The notes under the pieces were generated by a model. It saw only the letters and a list, made by a program, of their open reading frames with translations, was not told the origin of the DNA and ran no database searches. A program made the position numbers and the translations under genes. Shown here one piece after another: positions 1 through 9,895 of a DNA stretch of 64,000 nucleotides; position 1 is the first letter of the stretch, and each line of letters starts with the position of its first letter. Where the stretch lies: assembly GCA_022266195.1 (NCBI GenBank), contig WHVY01000002.1, forward strand, positions 9,501,001-9,565,000. Reading direction: 5' to 3'. Origin of the DNA: Tetranychus cinnabarinus. Lineage: Eukaryota > Arthropoda > Arachnida > Trombidiformes > Tetranychidae.

Positions 1-7
1 CAATGGC

Positions 8-128
8 ATTGAAATTGAGCCACAAAATGGCTAGAGAATATATTCGATCAATTGATTTGATTAATTGAGTTGATTGTATTCAAAGCTCTTTTCTATTGTA
101 CAAAAGATCAGTTGCCATCTTATCAACA
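8..128 (-). promoter_or_regulatory. Inverted copy of the PLAT-family upstream block
   Basis: Read on the minus strand, this stretch resembles the block found 100-250 bp upstream of every PLAT-like gene in the window: a GACAATAGAAAAGATCTT-like stretch, then an ACTCAA/TAATCAA run, then TGGCTCA. Other copies lie near 1190, 13808, 15222, 17210 and 19375, all on the plus strand. Here it faces left, which suggests a divergently oriented family member just outside the window. Similarity was judged by eye. Confidence 0.6.
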
Positions 129-1189
129 GCATTGCATTAATCGCTTTACAATTCAATTTCATCTTTGATGCAAGCTCTACAAAAACAAAATAAAATCAAA
201 ATTAAATAATAACAATTTGTCAAAATTGGTACTTATCATCACCAATTTATTAATCATTTACCTAAGCCTTTCCATTATACTCACCCATTCTCCAACTAAA
301 CTTATAGCCACATATTTCATTATATTATATAATATTCATTTAATGGTTTTGACAGTTCTCTAGACTGATACAATGAGAAGCATTACAGCGGCAGCGAAAA
401 CCTCATCTACATCTGAGAGGACTGAGATGCTTAATACTGGCTAAATTGAGGTTAGATGTGTTTGTTTTTATGCTGACGAAAGTTAGTGGTTAAGGTTAAT
501 TATAGGTTATAATAAAGTTAAATCAGTTTATTGATAGTAAAAAGAAAAAGCAAGTTGATGGACAAAATTGGTTAGTGTCTATCATTACCGAAAATTTAGG
601 AGCTTCAATCGGCAATTGTCGAAAAAGGGTCACAAATACCAGACGAGTGGCTCAAATCTCTGGCAAACTGAATAAATTTTATATTATAAATATTATAGAT
701 TGAAGTTAAAGGTTCACAAGTAAACTTTTGATTTTACATTCGAGAGTAATTAAGCCTATCTCTAAACTTTTTGCCAATCATTTTGGTAAACTAATTTTCA
801 AATGGCGTTAAATACAGATTCGATGATTACAATCGCAATCACAAAAATAGCAATTTGATCTCTAAATTTTTCCATTGCTGACTCTTTACATGATATTTGA
901 AAGCTGGTAACCATCGATGCTTTTTTTCAATTCAAACCATAGCTTATTTATTTAATCTCCTGGACTGATGTGTACATTGTTCATGTGTATATAATACATT
1001 TATTGGTCATCTTGTATTGGTTCAGCCATGAAGGCGAAAGCATTTTGATGGGTTAATCTTTAATCATTGCATGGAAACTGATTAATAATGATCATGTCAT
1101 GAAATTCTGGCAAATTATGAATAAATGAAAGAGTAAAGATAAAATTGAGATAAATGATTCGTGCAATGCTGTTGATAAGATGATTTTTT
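129..1189. other. Intergenic, no gene seen
   Basis: AT-rich DNA with stop codons in all frames and no family homology I could recognise. Confidence 0.6.
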
Positions 1190-1345
1190 GACAATAGACA
1201 AGATCTGCGAGTATTACAATCAACTTAATTAATCAAATATTTTCCTGAAACAATCTTGTGACTCTATTTCAATGCCATTGAGGACATTATATCTAGATCT
1301 CGCTGAATATAAAATATGATGTAAATTTAGATTTAGATCACTTCT
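1190..1345 (+). promoter_or_regulatory. Promoter of split PLAT-like gene copy A
   Basis: An AATATAAAAT TATA box lies at 1306-1315. About 32 nt downstream is AGATCACTTCTCT, with TCACTT at 1338-1343, a plausible arthropod initiator. The same TATA-initiator spacing recurs before copies B, C and D, which supports a real core promoter. Confidence 0.65.
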
Positions 1346-1913
1346 CTTTGGACAGTAATACTCTTAATACAATTAATTAAACTATTGTCAAGTTCTACTC
1401 ATTCAGCGTTTAAAAAAGTTAAAAAGTTATGGCAAAATATCTGATTTTTGTGTTGTTCACTTTGTGTTCAACCATACTTGCTGCCCCTTTCGATTGGGAG
1501 GTTGATTATGAGCCTAGTAAGTAGATCTTAATTACAGTTTGTATCATATTTATTTCAACCAGTTAATTCATATTTTCATTTTCACTTATAAATACAGTTG
1601 GTCCTGAATACACTTATAAAATTGGCGTTGAAGTCGGGGAAATGGAATCCACAGTTGGTCCATCGCGTGTTTTCGTTACGCTATACAAAAAAGTGGGTGA
1701 ACATGAATGGGATGGTGATGGTTCACATGAAGCGGGCGTAAAGTAAGCCATTTATAATAGTTTAATGTTGATGCTATTTACTAATTGTCATTATCACAGT
1801 ATAATCTTTGAAAGCCATTCAACTCACAACTTTACGGTAAAATCGTCTACGCCATTCAGTCAAGTTGATAAGATTTTCTTTCAATTTTCCGGCATGCAAG
1901 TGTACTATGGTTA

Positions 1914-2107
1914 TGAAACTAAATTCAAGTAAACTCTGCGGAGTTCCAAGTCGAACTAACTTTATTCTCTGAAATACTTCTGCATATATTTAGGATACAA
2001 TGTATCTTATCGAGGCACACCTAAAATCGATAAGTTGTAACATTAAGGACATTAATGGTTAACATTAAACTTATTATTAATGCTTATTCATCTTTGGGTG
2101 TGTTACA
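1914..2107 (-). repeat. E1 3' LTR
   Basis: 194 bp with TG...CA ends on the plus strand (TGAAACT to TGTTACA). I see no difference from the copy at 12314-12507. Confidence 0.93.
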
Positions 2108-2149
2108 TGTACCGGCCGCCATTCTGAACAGCCACTGTTCAGTTACAAT
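2108..2149 (-). repeat. E1 3' hairpin repeat, LTR-proximal copy
   Basis: 42-bp unit TGTACCGGCCGCCATT plus the hairpin CTGAACA-loop-TGTTCAG and AGTTACAAT. It abuts the 3' LTR where a polypurine tract would normally lie; on the element strand the LTR is preceded by GGCGGCCGGTACA. A second copy is at 2211-2252 and a diverged one at 28861-28902. Confidence 0.8.
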
Positions 2150-2210
2150 AGAGCTACATTTATAGAGTTACAATTTGGAATAGAAGTAGGTTATAAGGGT
2201 TTTAATACAT

Positions 2211-2252
2211 TGTACCGGCCGCCATTCTGAACATCCAATGTTCAGTTACAAT
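2211..2252 (-). repeat. E1 3' hairpin repeat, internal copy
   Basis: Same 42-bp unit as at 2108-2149. The 7-bp stem is conserved while the 5-nt loop differs (TCCAA against GCCAC), which suggests the stem itself is maintained. It lies 3 nt past the accessory ORF stop. Confidence 0.8.
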
Positions 2253-2254
2253 TT

Positions 2255-3613
2255 TTAAACTGTTTCTCCGACACTTAAGATTTGAACATTTAATCTTGAG
2301 CCCTCTTTGATGGGAAAATCTACGGGTAAAGCAGTTATAACTACAGGTTTATAACAAAACTGATGTTGCTTGATTAACTTGTTGTCATCTAATATCGTAT
2401 GATCTGCCCTTAAGATTGCACCGACCTTACAACCAGTTAACTCTTCAATTTTTTGTCTTAAGACTAAACCAGGATCGTTAAGGGAAAGATTGTTTATTTG
2501 AAATGTTTTATCTAGGTATTTAATAGTGAATTGGGTAAATCTTGGTGGATCAGTAGTAGTACGCATAGGATTAGATGTGGATTCAATCCCTAATGTAAGA
2601 CTATCGTTTTGTCTTTCTAATTCATTTTGGGTTAGTTTCGTTGCAAATTCCTTTATTTTTTCTTCTGCCCTTTCTAATTCTAGAGTTAATTTTTGGATTG
2701 TTTCATCTTTTGATTTAAGCTCTGATTGGGTAGAACTGAGTTCATCCATACAGTAGCTCGTATGAATCTCTTGATTCCAATTTTTGGGGGTGCATCTAGT
2801 ACAATTTTTAACATTATGTGGGCAAATATCGGTATGTTCATCGAATTTTGCATTTTCTAAGATGGTTTTACATGTGGGGAACGGACAAAATACTAACAAT
2901 TTATTCCAAACTTCTATAGATTTAATACCTTTCTCTGGTCGTGGTCTATAATCGAAGGGTTTCTTACAAGTAGGGCATAGTCTATTATCTTCATCGGGTT
3001 TATCAATTTTATAAGCCTCTAAACAAGTATCTGGACACATGCAAGCCCTACAATGGAAACAGGTGTGGTCTCTATAATGGTCTGGGATTAAATCGAAGCA
3101 TAGGGAGCAAGCGAAGTCTTTATGAGCGTCGGAATCTACGAAATCCCTCATAACTTGAGTCTCTGGGGCTCGGTTCATGATTTCTAATATTGCGGGATTT
3201 CCCGGAGCTGGTCTCTCTTGAACAGATGCAGCGATAGCGTTAGCGATAGCATCAGCATCAGCGTCAGCTTCAGCGTCGTAATTTGGAGGGATCCAGTCAC
3301 GCCAATTCAGTTCGGCTTGTAGTCTTCTGCGCCAATTTGTTGAAATGGAACGATACGTGGATGGAGATCGGTTGGAGCTACGGTTTGAAGAAGTACGGTT
3401 TCTGTCATAATTATGTCTACCTCTAGCTAAACCTTGCCAATCCATTGGATTGTAGCGAGAGGTGGATGGCATCATATCTGGATTCTGAACGGAACGGGAG
3501 GTGGATGGAACCGTATCTGGATTCTGAACGGAACGGGAGGTGGATGGAACCGGCTCTGGATCTGAACTTAGATCAACAAATATTGGCCGTCGTCTTAGAC
3601 GATTGTGGTACAT
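2255..3613 (-). CDS. E1 accessory ORF: RING, TRAF-type zinc finger, coiled coil, ubiquitin-like
   Basis: 452 aa from ATG, downstream of env. The N-terminus is basic and Ser/Arg-rich with 2.5 near-identical 15-residue repeats (PSTSRSVQNPD). Residues 169-216 form a C3HC4-like RING (C169, C172, C185, H187, C188/C191, C213, C216). C243-x4-C248-x11-H260-x3-C264 is a TRAF-type finger, and C271, C274, H284, C288 may be another. Residues 292-335 are a charged coiled coil. Residues 362-428 read like a ubiquitin fold (TIKYLDKTFQI at the start, RQKIEEL helix, LRADHTILDDNKLI). A RING next to a ubiquitin-like domain suggests an E3 ligase or scaffold. Substrate unknown; I know of no standard Ty3 gene like it. 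Confidence 0.85.
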   Translation of the reverse strand: MYHNRLRRRPIFVDLSSDPEPVPSTSRSVQNPDTVPSTSRSVQNPDMMPSTSRYNPMDWQGLARGRHNYDRNRTSSNRSSNRSPSTYRSISTNWRRRLQAELNWRDWIPPNYDAEADADADAIANAIAASVQERPAPGNPAILEIMNRAPETQVMRDFVDSDAHKDFACSLCFDLIPDHYRDHTCFHCRACMCPDTCLEAYKIDKPDEDNRLCPTCKKPFDYRPRPEKGIKSIEVWNKLLVFCPFPTCKTILENAKFDEHTDICPHNVKNCTRCTPKNWNQEIHTSYCMDELSSTQSELKSKDETIQKLTLELERAEEKIKEFATKLTQNELERQNDSLTLGIESTSNPMRTTTDPPRFTQFTIKYLDKTFQINNLSLNDPGLVLRQKIEELTGCKVGAILRADHTILDDNKLIKQHQFCYKPVVITALPVDFPIKEGSRLNVQILSVGETV

Positions 3614-3756
3614 GTTGAATAATCTAAATTAGGATAAAATTTTATAATACTATTAGATATTTGAATAACAGCTAATGTAATCTAAAATAGATGCTAAGTG
3701 CCTTAGGTCTAAATTTATAGTATTATTGATAACAGTAAAGAACATTCATTATTCAG

Positions 3757-6700
3757 CTAATACAGAGAGCTCAGCGGAATCGAAATCGGTGCTAATTGCG
3801 TTTTGTAATCTTGGTAACTTGAATCTGGAACCATATTTACTGCAATAACAGGCTTTTTAATGCAGAATAATATTGTGTTAAACAACTTCGATATTATTAG
3901 CAGCATTATGCATACAGTTATGACACCCAATAAAACTGTTATTAGGCTTCTTTTAATCCAAGATAACCATGATTCATCGCGCTGAATCTCTGTTTTATGT
4001 TGTGTTATCAGTTCTTCCAACAACCCAAGATCATAGGGTTTTTCCTCGACAACCGGTCTGATGTTTGTTAACTTCCAGTTAATCAAATTAGAAATAGGTG
4101 TCATTTCAAAATGTTCCAACGTGGCAAGCTCACTGAATGGATAAAGTTGACCATCGATGGAAAAGTTCTGATCCATTGAAACTTTAGTAATCTCATTCGA
4201 ACACGGTCCAGTACTGCCATATTGAGTCAAATTATGACCAACACAATAGACATAATAATAATCATTAACAATCTTAATCTGTGGTTTCCTTATTTTGAAT
4301 TTAGTTGCTTCAATACAGTCTTCCTTCTCCCAGAGTTCCACTCCTTTGGATACGTCACAATAATTGGGGAAGTGAATTAAGTATTCTTCTTTTAATTCGT
4401 CAGCTTCGATACTACACATTTCTTTTGAGGTTAAATTTACAGTGACATACTGAGGTCCTTTGTACTTCAACAAACATACTGAACCATTATTTTTCTCAAG
4501 TAACGTGAACGGGTCTGCTTTCTTAACAATCAAATCAGTGGCTATCTTTGCAACTCTAAATGTGAATTGCAAATAGGTCTCTTCTGATGTTTGATTTTCT
4601 TTCTTAATAACTCGACATTTTGCATCTGACACCTTCGTTAATAGGCATGTTTTCCCACATGGTAAAGTAACGTTGAAAAAGTCAAACGTTGAAATCGGAA
4701 TAGTTTTATTCGTCTGAATGGCCTTCATAGTTTCTTGCATGACTGAGATTAATCTATTCACTTGAAAGGATATGTCAGCTGCTCGGAATGAATTCTCGTA
4801 GGCACTATGCTCTAGCTGGGCGACTCTTATCTTTAAGTCTGCTAATTCGCTTGACATATGCATCATTTTTGCTTGATGCGCCTTAAGAGCATTTGAGATT
4901 TCGGTGAGAGCATCGTTGGTAATCTGATCTACTGTTTTTGAACCTCCACTGAAGCTATTGATCAATGCACTTGTACCAACAATCATGATAGAAGAGATAA
5001 AAATCACGGCCATCAAACCACCGTCTCTTTTGTGTCTCGACGTAACTTCATTTTGACTACATAGCTTTTCAACTGTTTGCATCTTTTCTTTGATGTATTT
5101 CAAACAAGTTTGTCTTGCGATGTAGAAAATATCATTCACATGCGTATATTGAAAGCAAATCTCATCCGCTTTATTATAACATTGAGTACGATTTCCTTTT
5201 TTGATGAATTCTTTACAGCCTCGATAAGTTTTAAGTGGTTTAAGTGAAGCTCCCATAGTTAGTGGTGAACTATCCCAAATGTAACGTGGTTTAGTTTCCC
5301 ACACTATTTCACAGTCTGTTGCATTATCTTGAGTGTCTTTCCAATCAATATTCACTTCGTCAAAGTAACTTTCATATTCAGGAATTTTCTTGCATGGATT
5401 TACAAGAGCAATGGTATGGTTGACTCGAATATACCCTCTCAAGTATTTGTTATGAGTAGATTTCCATATTAGTGAGTCAGCAATGTTGATTGATTCACAA
5501 ATATTTGTCATTAAAGGCAGGAAAAGTAAAAACAGTAAACTAGTTGATAATTTACTAGTCTTTTGACCACCAGAAGAAGATCTAGTCTCCTGGACAATAT
5601 ATGGTTTGATCTGGGATCCATGTACTCGTTTGGGTTCGTAACCTTCGTCCTGCTGTAAAAGATAGGTAGTTTCTCCTATCTTCTCTATAATTTTAAATGG
5701 GCCTTCATATTTTGATTCTAACTTATTGTTTCGCACTTGTTTTTCATACAATACTAGATCTCCTACATTGAAGGTCCTAAGTCTGTGTCTTTTTTCATAA
5801 TTTTTAGTTTGCTTTTCCTTTGATTCATCTGAATTTATTCTTGCTAATTCTTTCACTGATGCCCATTCATTATTGATGAACTCTACATATTCAGTGAAAT
5901 TGACTTCTTTATTTTCTGGGTTTAGTTTTAGATCTATTGGTAAGTTAGGTTCTCTACCATATAAAAGATAAAATGGTGAGTACTGGGTACTCTGATTTGG
6001 TGCGCTATTATAAGCTAAATTTATTAATGGAAGGATCTGAGTCCATCTCAAACGATTGGTTTCTTGACAGTAATGTGATAACATCTGAACAATCGTTCGA
6101 TTCACTCTTTCTGTCAACCCATTAGTCTGAGGATGATAGGTTGTTGACAGTTGCCATTTTGTGTTCATGAAATCTGCAATTTCTTTTATTGTGTCTGCAA
6201 TAAAATTACGTCCCTGGTCACTAACGATCGTTTTAGGACAACCGTGGCGTGATAGAATGTTTTCGATCAAAAATTTTGCTGTGCTGATTGCATCTTTCTT
6301 TGCTAAAGCCTTCATCTCCACCCACCGAGTAAAGTAATCAGTGGCCACAATGATATATTCTTTTCCTGAAGATGGAGGCAAAGGGCCAAGAATGTCAATG
6401 CCAACTTTTTCAAACGGAACTGTGACATAGATTGGTTTTAAAGGTGGAACTGCGTTCCCTATCCCTTTTTTATTAAGTTGGCATTCCTCACAAGAGTTAA
6501 TGTACTTAGCAATATCTTTAGTCATTCTTGCCCAATAATACTTAGTCTTAAGCTTCGCATATGTCTGGTAGAGACCACAATGACCTGAAGTAGCGTCATT
6601 GTGATAAGATTGTAAAACCTTTTTGACTAAAGGTGTAGGTAAAACTGGAACCCAGTTAGTCCCTATATCTGTTACGATCTTTTTCTCAAGAATTCCATCT

Positions 6701-8355
6701 TTTATTCTAAAACTACGAATGATTCTATTTTTTACTCTAGGTTCTAGTTTGTCAATATCATTTAGCTGTTGTATTTGGGCTTGTGTTGTTGGGTCATTTC
6801 TCTGTTCTTCAATAAGATTAATATTTTCCTCGTCCTGTTCACTAATCAAAAGTGCGAAAATATCATCGCCTTGTTCTTTATCATCATCATCTATTTTGTT
6901 GAATTGGGGATCATTGGTAGGATAACGACTCAAACAATCGGCATCGGCGTGTATTTTCCCAGATTTATAAGTTATTTTAAATTCGAAAGCTTGCAGCGTC
7001 ATGGCATAACGCATTAGTCTTGGGGGTAGTTTAGTTTTGGATTTCAAGAAGCATAATGCACAATGATCAGTTACAACTTCGAATGTGATGCCTTCGAGAT
7101 AATGTCTAAACTTCTCAAAAGCATAGATTATAGCAAGACATTCTTTGTCTGAAATGGGATAGTTGATTTCTGCACCTCTTATTTGTCTACTTGCAAAAGC
7201 TACAGGTTTCCATTTATTTTCGTGTTTTTGTAGCAGAATTGCTCCTAAACCTACATCAGAAGCATCTGTTCGTAATTGTGTTTCTAGCATGTGACTATAA
7301 TGCGCCAAAACAGGTGCTTTGACTAGACAATTTTTCAGGTATTCAAAAGCTTCTATTTGAGTTGGTCCCCAGATAAAAGGAACTTCTTTTTTTGTTAATT
7401 GGGTTAATGGTTGTGCAATTTTAGCAAAATCTTTGATAAATTTGCGATAATAAGAGCAAAGAGCGACAAAAGCTCTAATATCCTTCAAAGTAACAGGGAC
7501 AGGAAAATTTTTCACTGCTCTGATTTTTCCTGGATCGGGCTCTTGGCCAGCTGCACTAATAATGTGTCCAAGATACAAAATTTTCTTTTTAAAGAAAAAG
7601 CATTTGTCCGGTTTTAAGGTCAAACCAGCTCTTCGTAAACTATCAAAGACAGCTTCTAATCGTTCTAAATGTTCCTTAATTGTTTTGCTAAAAACTATTA
7701 TGTCATCAATGTATACAAGACAACACTTGTACTTAAGTCCTCCAAGACAACAGTTCATCAGTCTTTGGAAGGTTGCGGGTGCATTACAAAGTCCAAAGGG
7801 CATTGTTACGTACTCGTACATGCCAAAACTAGTCACAAAAGCACTTTTTTGTCTGTCTTCAGGTGCAAGTTCTACTTGATGATAACCTGATCTTAAATCT
7901 AAAAGACTGAAATATTCAGAACCTTGCAAAGCATCTAGTGAAACATTTATATTTGGAATCGGATATGAGTCCTTTACAGTTATTGCATTTAATTTACGAT
8001 AATCAACACACATTCGCCAATCACCTGTCTTTTTGCTCACTAGAACAACTGGTGAACACCAAGGGGAAAAAGAGTCGACTATAATACCATCTCTTAAGAG
8101 TTCGTTAATAATCTGTTTCGTTATTTCCCTTTTCTGTGCGCTCTGTGAATAGGGAGATTGTGAGATCGGGGCATGATGACCTGTCTCGATTCGATGCATG
8201 AAAAGATTAGTTCGGCCTAGTTCTTGTGGTGTAACAGCAAAAACTTCTCTATAGTTATTACATAACTGATACAATGCATGCTCTACACCACCTGGAACAT
8301 CTTTTTCAACATTTAATTCTAATTCAGGTATTTTTGATTTATCAACAAACGGTAT
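3757..8355 (-). CDS. pol-env: E1 Pol (RT, RNase H, integrase) continuous with Env
   Basis: The frame opens at 8355, just after an in-frame TAG, and overlaps gag by 14 nt in the +1 frame; no ATG is seen at its start. Numbering from the TTG at 8272-8274: reverse transcriptase YIDD at about 188-191; RNase H DASD near 337; integrase HHCC around 558-598 and catalytic D627, D686, E722; a GPF-type integrase tail near 858. The frame then runs without a stop into an envelope: hydrophobic leader about 908-925, furin-type site RHKR at 1080-1083, a hydrophobic fusion-peptide-like stretch after it, and a transmembrane segment about 60 residues from the C-terminus. Errantiviruses usually make env from a spliced RNA; here pol and env are one frame. 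Confidence 0.92.
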   Translation of the reverse strand: MPFVDKSKIPELELNVEKDVPGGVEHALYQLCNNYREVFAVTPQELGRTNLFMHRIETGHHAPISQSPYSQSAQKREITKQIINELLRDGIIVDSFSPWCSPVVLVSKKTGDWRMCVDYRKLNAITVKDSYPIPNINVSLDALQGSEYFSLLDLRSGYHQVELAPEDRQKSAFVTSFGMYEYVTMPFGLCNAPATFQRLMNCCLGGLKYKCCLVYIDDIIVFSKTIKEHLERLEAVFDSLRRAGLTLKPDKCFFFKKKILYLGHIISAAGQEPDPGKIRAVKNFPVPVTLKDIRAFVALCSYYRKFIKDFAKIAQPLTQLTKKEVPFIWGPTQIEAFEYLKNCLVKAPVLAHYSHMLETQLRTDASDVGLGAILLQKHENKWKPVAFASRQIRGAEINYPISDKECLAIIYAFEKFRHYLEGITFEVVTDHCALCFLKSKTKLPPRLMRYAMTLQAFEFKITYKSGKIHADADCLSRYPTNDPQFNKIDDDDKEQGDDIFALLISEQDEENINLIEEQRNDPTTQAQIQQLNDIDKLEPRVKNRIIRSFRIKDGILEKKIVTDIGTNWVPVLPTPLVKKVLQSYHNDATSGHCGLYQTYAKLKTKYYWARMTKDIAKYINSCEECQLNKKGIGNAVPPLKPIYVTVPFEKVGIDILGPLPPSSGKEYIIVATDYFTRWVEMKALAKKDAISTAKFLIENILSRHGCPKTIVSDQGRNFIADTIKEIADFMNTKWQLSTTYHPQTNGLTERVNRTIVQMLSHYCQETNRLRWTQILPLINLAYNSAPNQSTQYSPFYLLYGREPNLPIDLKLNPENKEVNFTEYVEFINNEWASVKELARINSDESKEKQTKNYEKRHRLRTFNVGDLVLYEKQVRNNKLESKYEGPFKIIEKIGETTYLLQQDEGYEPKRVHGSQIKPYIVQETRSSSGGQKTSKLSTSLLFLLFLPLMTNICESINIADSLIWKSTHNKYLRGYIRVNHTIALVNPCKKIPEYESYFDEVNIDWKDTQDNATDCEIVWETKPRYIWDSSPLTMGASLKPLKTYRGCKEFIKKGNRTQCYNKADEICFQYTHVNDIFYIARQTCLKYIKEKMQTVEKLCSQNEVTSRHKRDGGLMAVIFISSIMIVGTSALINSFSGGSKTVDQITNDALTEISNALKAHQAKMMHMSSELADLKIRVAQLEHSAYENSFRAADISFQVNRLISVMQETMKAIQTNKTIPISTFDFFNVTLPCGKTCLLTKVSDAKCRVIKKENQTSEETYLQFTFRVAKIATDLIVKKADPFTLLEKNNGSVCLLKYKGPQYVTVNLTSKEMCSIEADELKEEYLIHFPNYCDVSKGVELWEKEDCIEATKFKIRKPQIKIVNDYYYVYCVGHNLTQYGSTGPCSNEITKVSMDQNFSIDGQLYPFSELATLEHFEMTPISNLINWKLTNIRPVVEEKPYDLGLLEELITQHKTEIQRDESWLSWIKRSLITVLLGVITVCIMLLIISKLFNTILFCIKKPVIAVNMVPDSSYQDYKTQLAPISIPLSSLY

Positions 8356-9895
8356 CTATTATAGCTATTTTTCGGCCGTCTGTAATTTTTAACTGGACTT
8401 TCACCTTTCCTAAAATTGGTAATGGCTTATTATTTGCAGCAAATGGTGTAGGACCTTTATATTTACTAACATTTAGGTTGAGTTCATTAACTAAGTCCTT
8501 AGTAATTAGAGAGATTTCTGATCCTGTGTCTAGCATTGAATCTACTTTGCAACCATTTACTTTTACAAATTGTTGAATAAGATTTTGGTTGAGAAGGTGA
8601 ACAACTGGATTAACAAATGTAGCATCGTCTGATTCAATACAATAGTCAAAGTCTACCTCTTCTTCAGATTTATCGTCTCGATAAGTAGTAATTCTTACTT
8701 GTGGAGCTTTGCCACGACCTCGACCTCTACCTCTATCTTTACTAGGTGGTCTACCTCTACGTTTAGGTGAGGGGGATCTCTCCTTTGTTTTACTTTTGTA
8801 TTCAGAGCCTTTAGGTGGATCTATTTTCACTGCAGGCTCATTATTAGATATTGAGGGTCGATTTCTCCAATTATCAGGATCGGCATTATTTCTAGGGAAA
8901 GTTCGCTTTGCAAAAGTTTGATTACTAACACCTGGATTTCCTGGAATAAAGTTTCTGGCCGCTGTCTGATAATTTTGATTGGCTCGTGAAATTACTTGTT
9001 GGTAATCTTGATTGTATTGTGGTATGTTTGGATTATAACTAGTAGTCGGATAGTTATTTAACTCTTGATTTCGATTTCCATAATTATTTTGTCTTATTTC
9101 GTTTTCAGGTCTTTTAGCAAAATAGCATCTTTCTTCAGTATGCCCTAATCTCTTACAAATATTACATCTCTTGAGAGATTCTAATTTTTCTTTCATTTGT
9201 TGTACTTGTGTTTGCAGTTGAGTTACTTCTTTACTGGGTGCATCGAACGGTGTTGAACAACTATGCATGGCTCGTTCAGCCAATCTAGCCGCTTCAACCA
9301 GTTCATGCAAAGTTTTTGGATTCTGCAGAGCAATCCCATATTTAATTTGTGGTAACAATTTCTCCTTTATCATGCTAATGATAAAAACTTCAGGTGTCTG
9401 TTCATGGATTCTTCTGCATAATTCATGAATTTCGTAAATGAAAGCGATGGCTGATTGACCAATCTTTTGTTTAGATTTGTAAAGTTCCTGTGAAAGGTAA
9501 GACCTGTAGTCTGCAGGACACAAATCTGCAATCATTCTAGTTTTAAGTTCATGATAGTCTTGGGGTGAGTTTTGTGATGGCACCACCATACCGTTTTGTG
9601 TATCAGGTACACTAGCTACATTAGGTACAGGTGAAGTTATGGCATAATACCACCTTCTAGCAGTGCCTTGCAAATAAGCTGGGAGTACATTAAACATATC
9701 TGTTTTTGACCAGCCTAAAGCTGCAGCTGCAAACTCAAATGAATCGAACCAGTCAATAACATTTTCATCATCGTCACCCGAGAAGAAGTTGATATTGACC
9801 GGAACATTCGGAAAGGTAACATTAGCTGTAGTAAGGGGTGGTACTAAGTTATTAGTACGAGTTTCCTCATTACTTGTCACATTGGGCTGAGCCAT
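8342..9895 (-). CDS. gag: E1 Gag with C-terminal aspartic protease
   Basis: 517 aa starting at ATG (MAQPNVTSN). The N-terminal two-thirds is capsid-like and helical. A CCHC zinc knuckle, CNICKRLGHTEERC, binds RNA. A basic, proline-rich stretch (SPSPKRRGRPPSKDRGRGRG) follows, then the retropepsin motif LDTGSEISLITK near the C-terminus. So gag and protease share a frame, and pol begins in another frame within the last 14 nt (8342-8355). The product would form the capsid and mature the polyprotein. No internal stop is seen. Confidence 0.93.
   Translation of the reverse strand: MAQPNVTSNEETRTNNLVPPLTTANVTFPNVPVNINFFSGDDDENVIDWFDSFEFAAAALGWSKTDMFNVLPAYLQGTARRWYYAITSPVPNVASVPDTQNGMVVPSQNSPQDYHELKTRMIADLCPADYRSYLSQELYKSKQKIGQSAIAFIYEIHELCRRIHEQTPEVFIISMIKEKLLPQIKYGIALQNPKTLHELVEAARLAERAMHSCSTPFDAPSKEVTQLQTQVQQMKEKLESLKRCNICKRLGHTEERCYFAKRPENEIRQNNYGNRNQELNNYPTTSYNPNIPQYNQDYQQVISRANQNYQTAARNFIPGNPGVSNQTFAKRTFPRNNADPDNWRNRPSISNNEPAVKIDPPKGSEYKSKTKERSPSPKRRGRPPSKDRGRGRGRGKAPQVRITTYRDDKSEEEVDFDYCIESDDATFVNPVVHLLNQNLIQQFVKVNGCKVDSMLDTGSEISLITKDLVNELNLNVSKYKGPTPFAANNKPLPILGKVKVQLKITDGRKIAIIDTVC

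Noticed and set aside
7562..7879. Plus-strand ORFs opposite E1 pol (also at 6623, 6769, 7411, 7669)
   Set aside because: They are shadows of the intact minus-strand pol frame with no motifs of their own.
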